From Lapidilactobacillus achengensis (GTDB taxonomy: Bacteria; Bacillota; Bacilli; Lactobacillales; Lactobacillaceae): a DNA stretch of 64,000 nucleotides. This document shows, one piece after another, positions 63,744-64,000 of this stretch. The position numbers were made by a program, and so were the translations under genes. How positions within the stretch are numbered: position 1 is the stretch's first letter; the number at the start of each line of letters is the position of its first letter. Under the pieces are notes generated by a model that had not been told where the DNA came from, did not search any database, and worked only from the letters and a program-made list of their open reading frames with translations. The DNA lies in NCBI RefSeq assembly GCF_003946655.1, contig NZ_RHOV01000003.1, positions 62,001-126,000 on the forward strand, in the 5' to 3' direction.

Positions 63744-64000
63744 AACCAGGAGGACGCCATGAGTCGTGACCGACTGTGCTTGTTGCCAATCGACTGGTTG
63801 GTTCCGCCAGAGGTCTTGGGCCTGCTCGGTGGTGGCCAAGTGTTTGAGCGCGGCAGGCAGGTCGCGCGTTTGCTCGGAAATATTGAAGAAAGCCAAGTAG
63901 TTGGCGGTGGCGCTGTTCGCCCGCCAAACGATCCAGTCCGTATCCCGATAAACTTCCCGCCGTTCAACCACCTCACGATGCATTTGTAAAACTTCACGGT
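63735..64000 (-). CDS. Probable GH27 alpha-galactosidase, C-terminal fragment (cut by window edge)
   Basis: The minus-strand frame is open to base 64000 and ends at TGA 63737-63735. The visible 87 residues include DWIVWRANSATANYLAFFN, AQDLWRNQPVDW and THGVLLVQE. They match the pattern of the C-terminal beta domain of GH27 enzymes (an acting-alone residue block, a DLW motif, then HGVxLV). The catalytic domain lies outside the window. The stop codon is provided by the edge of repeat E. Confidence 0.6.
   Translation of the reverse strand, partial: REVLQMHREVVERREVYRDTDWIVWRANSATANYLAFFNISEQTRDLPAALKHLATTEQAQDLWRNQPVDWQQAQSVTTHGVLLVQE

Noticed and set aside
63561-63989. Plus-strand 142-aa frame over repeat E
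   Set aside because: It crosses the palindromic side module and runs antisense to the GH27-like C-terminus, which has recognisable motifs.

Overview
The window looks like the chromosome of a Gram-positive, Lactobacillaceae-type bacterium of roughly 50 % GC (possibly the Schleiferilactobacillus/Lacticaseibacillus side of the family; this is an inference from gene style). The reasons are strong Shine-Dalgarno sites, a tRNA-Trp T-box leader on trpS, a LexA/DinR-type box before a UvrX-YolD pair, an XylR-controlled xylAB, cre-like sites, and gene types common in lactobacilli (D-hydroxyacid dehydrogenase, LemA/TPM, DUF368, HelD).

Layout. 1-1.4 kb: the 3' part of an ABC exporter. 1.5-4.6 kb: an AraC regulator divergent from a GH31 alpha-xylosidase-like enzyme. 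4.7-5.7 kb: repeat element A. 5.8-10.5 kb: an EamA-type transporter; a chorismate mutase / sirtuin / HExxH-protein operon; PEBP and aldo/keto reductase genes. 10.8-14.5 kb: a PTS EIIBC, an SGNH esterase and a GntR regulator. 14.7-17.6 kb: LemA, TPM and MATE genes. 17.9-21.6 kb: aminotransferase plus D-hydroxyacid dehydrogenase, then trpS with its T-box. 21.6-22.7 kb: repeat B. 22.7-26 kb: LysR, acyltransferase, SDR and alpha/beta hydrolase. 26.2-31.3 kb: SOS polymerase pair, a membrane protein and HelD. 31.3-32.2 kb: repeat C. 32.3-35.4 kb: AraC and a GH42 beta-galactosidase. 35.6-39.3 kb: a 34-aa membrane peptide, DUF368, nicotinamidase, HAD and galM. 39.4-43.7 kb: xylB, xylA, xylR. 44.3-53.4 kb: an eight-gene minus-strand glycan operon. 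54.3-58.5 kb: GH3 and GH43. 58.7-59.4 kb: repeat D. 59.5-62.6 kb: AraC and GH127. 62.9-64 kb: an aquaporin, solo repeat E and the 3' end of a probable GH27 alpha-galactosidase.

Functionally, the right half is a plant-hemicellulose locus. An Lpl-type ABC importer is followed by a carbohydrate esterase, GH29 fucosidase, a second esterase, a ROK sugar kinase and a GH1 enzyme carrying the 6-phospho-glycosidase signature. GH31, GH42, GH3, GH43, GH127 and GH27 members lie nearby. Together these could strip fucose, galactose, xylose and arabinose from imported oligosaccharides and feed xylose to XylA/XylB. Xyloglucan-type side chains fit this enzyme set best, but that is an inference.

The most unusual content is a family of non-coding repeats of about 0.8-1 kb (copies A-D, plus solo E and a relic). 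Each full copy carries, near both ends, a long outer palindrome enclosing two smaller hairpins. The stems differ between copies by compensating changes while loop lengths and single internal mismatches stay fixed. I do not recognise this element.
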